Source of the DNA: Neorhizobium huautlense
GTDB taxonomy: Bacteria; Pseudomonadota; Alphaproteobacteria; Rhizobiales; Rhizobiaceae
Length of the DNA: 64,000 bases
NCBI RefSeq assembly: GCF_002968575.1
Contig: NZ_PVBM01000013.1
Location: 1 to 64,000, forward strand
Reading direction: 5' to 3'
Under the pieces are notes generated by a model, which was not told the DNA's origin, ran no database searches, and worked only from the letters and a program-made list of their open reading frames with translations. Of this stretch, positions 62,218-64,000 are shown piece by piece (positions within the stretch are counted from its first letter, which is position 1; the number at the start of each line of letters is the position of its first letter). Made by a program: the position numbers and the translations under genes.

Positions 62218-64000
62218 ATGGCAGCGCGGCAACGCATCATCCCGGTCCGACGGGAATACAATCGTTGGGTCGCCAACCAGACGCTGGAAGACTATGCGCT
62301 GCGTTTCACCGCCAAAAGCGCCCGCCGCTTTTCCTCCAGCCGTATTTCGCAGACGGCGATCGGGGCGATTTCCTTTCTGGCGCTCGAGGCGATCGGCGGA
62401 GCGATCACCCTCTCCTACGGCACCACGAACGCCTTCTTCGCAATCGTCGCTGCCGCCATCGCCATGCTCGTCATCGGCCTTCCAATCAGCCGCTACGCGA
62501 TCCGCCACGGGGTCGACATCGATCTTCTGACCCGCGGCGCGAGCTTCGGTTACATCGGCTCGACCATCACCTCGCTGATCTATGCGAGCTTCACCTTCAT
62601 GCTGTTTGCGATCGAAGCCTCGATCATGACCGGCGCGCTCGATCTTGCCTTCGGCATTCCGCCCTGGATCGGCTACATGATCAGCGCCGCCGTGGTGATC
62701 CCGCTCGTCATCTACGGCGTGCAGCTGATCTCCCGCTTCCAGCTGCTGACGCAGCCCTTCTGGATCGTGCTGAACGTCCTGCCTTTCGTGTTCATCGCCT
62801 TTCTGGACTGGGAAAAGTTCGACCTCTGGCGCGCCTTTGCCGGAATTAATCATTCGAATGCCGAAGTTGGCGGGGCGGCGCCCTTCGACCTCCTCGAATT
62901 CGGAGCCGCCTCGGCCGTCATCCTCGCGCTGATGCCGCAGATCGGCGAGCAGGTCGACTTCCTCCGCTTCCTGCCCCCGGAAGGCTTGCGGAAATGGCGC
63001 CATCGGCTCGCTGTTTTCCTTGCAGGTTCCGGCTGGGTGGTCGTCGGGGTGCCGAAGCTCCTGGCGGGTTCCTTCCTGGCCGTCCTGACGCTCTCGACAG
63101 GCGTGCCGATCGGCGAGGCCGCCGACCCGGCCCATATGTATCTGGCGGCGTTCGGCTACATGATCCCGAACGAAACCGCGGCGCTGCTTTTGATGGCCGC
63201 CTTCGTGGTCGTCTCGCAGCTCAAGATCAACGTGATGAACGCCTATGCGGGCTCGCTCGCCTGGTCGAATTTCTTCTCGCGGCTGACCCACAGCCATCCG
63301 GGCCGCGTCGTCTGGCTTGTCTTCAACGTGCTGATCGCATTGTTGCTGATGGAGCTCGGCATCTACCGGCTGCTGGAAGCCACACTTGGCGTCTTTTCGA
63401 TCGTCGCCATGGCCTGGCTCTGCACCATTTCGGCAGACCTCTTCATCAACAAGCCACTTGGTCTTGCGCCTCCGGGCATCGAGTTCAAGCGCGCCCATCT
63501 CTACGACGTCAATCCCGTCGGGCTCGGCGCAATGTTCGGCTCCGCCGGCGTGGCGCTGGCCGCCCATTTCGGCCTGTTCGGCGCGTTGATGGCCTCGCTC
63601 GCCACCTATGTGACGCTCATCGCATTCGTCATCTCTCCGGCAATCGCCTTCGCCACCCGCGGCAAGTTCTACCTCGCGAGAAAACCGCGGCAGAGCTGGA
63701 AAGCCATGGGCTCGATCACCTGCTCCATATGCGAGCATCCGTTCGAGCACGAGGATATGGCCTGGTGTCCGGCTTATGCGGCACCGATCTGCTCGCTCTG
63801 CTGCTCGCTCGACAGCCGCTGCCACGACATGTGCAAGCCGCGCGCCCGGCTCAATACCCAGATCGGCAGCGTCGCCCGCACGGTCCTGCCGGAAAGCGTC
63901 ATCGCCCGGCTCACCACCCGCCTCGGGCGTTACGCAACCACCGCTGTGCTGTCCGTCTCTGCGATTGGCGCGATCCTGGCGATGATCGCCCACCAGGTCG
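62218..64000 (+). CDS. NCS1-type permease with Cys-rich cytoplasmic segment (5' part; probable transporter-linked sensor kinase)
   Basis: An open frame of 594 codons continues beyond the window end. It starts MAARQRIIPVRREYNRWVAN and residues about 48-485 hold about 12 helices with the NCS1 (purine/cytosine permease) pattern (SFLALEAIGGAITLSYGTTN, SRYAIRHGVDIDLLTRGASF, LMPQIGEQVDFLRFLPPE). Residues about 502-540 carry ten or so cysteines and histidines (CSIC, WCPAY, CSLCCSL, CHDMCKP), a likely zinc-binding segment, then another helix at 574-594. Rhizobial proteins of this shape are fused further on to a histidine kinase and receiver; that part is outside the window, so the fusion is inference. 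ATG at 62218; ribosome site weak. Confidence 0.8.
   Translation, partial: MAARQRIIPVRREYNRWVANQTLEDYALRFTAKSARRFSSSRISQTAIGAISFLALEAIGGAITLSYGTTNAFFAIVAAAIAMLVIGLPISRYAIRHGVDIDLLTRGASFGYIGSTITSLIYASFTFMLFAIEASIMTGALDLAFGIPPWIGYMISAAVVIPLVIYGVQLISRFQLLTQPFWIVLNVLPFVFIAFLDWEKFDLWRAFAGINHSNAEVGGAAPFDLLEFGAASAVILALMPQIGEQVDFLRFLPPEGLRKWRHRLAVFLAGSGWVVVGVPKLLAGSFLAVLTLSTGVPIGEAADPAHMYLAAFGYMIPNETAALLLMAAFVVVSQLKINVMNAYAGSLAWSNFFSRLTHSHPGRVVWLVFNVLIALLLMELGIYRLLEATLGVFSIVAMAWLCTISADLFINKPLGLAPPGIEFKRAHLYDVNPVGLGAMFGSAGVALAAHFGLFGALMASLATYVTLIAFVISPAIAFATRGKFYLARKPRQSWKAMGSITCSICEHPFEHEDMAWCPAYAAPICSLCCSLDSRCHDMCKPRARLNTQIGSVARTVLPESVIARLTTRLGRYATTAVLSVSAIGAILAMIAHQV

Noticed and set aside
62212..63993. 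593-codon open frame on the minus strand near the window end
   Set aside because: It is the antisense of the NCS1 permease gene, which has clear membrane motifs on the plus strand and continues past the window end.
1..64000. CRISPR arrays, tRNA or rRNA genes, transposases, phage genes
   Set aside because: No regularly spaced repeats, tRNA-like cloverleaf sequences or mobile-element proteins were recognised. A tRNA search program would be needed to exclude a missed tRNA.

Overview
The window reads as a chromosomal or chromid segment of an alphaproteobacterium of the order Hyphomicrobiales, most likely family Rhizobiaceae (Rhizobium/Neorhizobium/Ensifer-like). The basis is the gstI-glnII pair (type II glutamine synthetase with a divergent small DUF2735 gene), the rhizobial urease gene order with DUF1272 and LprI-like inserts, the high-GC codon usage, and CT-rich intergenic palindromes of the kind common in rhizobia. 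No rRNA, tRNA, CRISPR, transposase or phage gene was recognised. Genus and replicon cannot be fixed by reading alone.

Layout. 1-7.6 kb: an eight-gene minus-strand catabolic operon (DUF6282 hydrolase, quinone-oxidoreductase-like dehydrogenase, HpcH/HpaI aldolase, SDR, complete tripartite tricarboxylate transporter, SnoaL-like protein) facing a divergent IclR regulator and ending in a terminator; its substrate is unknown. 8.6-10.2 kb: an alpha/beta hydrolase divergent from a CGNR zinc-finger regulator across a perfect 12-bp-arm palindrome. 10.7-14.1 kb: a surface-polysaccharide trio (flippase, pyruvyl transferase, glycosyltransferase). 14.2-18.3 kb: an HWE-type histidine kinase, a dCache-PAS-GGDEF cyclase, an iron-permease-family protein and a 56-residue membrane protein. 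18.4-21 kb: preA/preT, step one of reductive pyrimidine catabolism. 21.2-25.7 kb: DUF2325, DUF4405, DUF423, truncated haemoglobin and a LysR/YeiH pair. 25.7-27.4 kb: gstI and glnII with NtrC-like and sigma-54 sites. 27.5-36.3 kb: a RutR-like TetR regulator, beta-ureidopropionase-type hydrolase, a DUF559 endonuclease, dihydropyrimidinase, cupin, and an NMT1/THI5-type ABC importer. 36.6-42 kb: an RND efflux pair and a Crp/Fnr regulator with its own anaerobox. 42-55.7 kb: urease (ureD, A, B, C, E, F, G) and the urea ABC transporter urtABCDE, with an esterase and a peroxiredoxin interleaved. 56-62 kb: assorted single genes (monooxygenase, phytochelatin-synthase-like peptidase, GH13, GlxA-type regulator, DUF488, LysE, Asp/Asn hydroxylase). 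62.2-64 kb: an NCS1-type permease with a Cys-rich cytoplasmic segment, cut by the window end.

How it works together. About 40 kb in the middle looks like a nitrogen-scavenging region. PreTA reduces uracil/thymine, dihydropyrimidinase and beta-ureidopropionase open and cleave the ring to release ammonia, urease with UrtABCDE supplies ammonia from urea, and GSII assimilates it under NtrC/GstI control. Two near-identical 16-bp palindromes, one before preT and one between the RutR-like regulator and the hydrolase gene, suggest that the split pyrimidine genes form one regulon. The terminal NCS1 permease may be the front end of a transporter-coupled sensor kinase. That is inference, because the rest of the gene lies outside the window.
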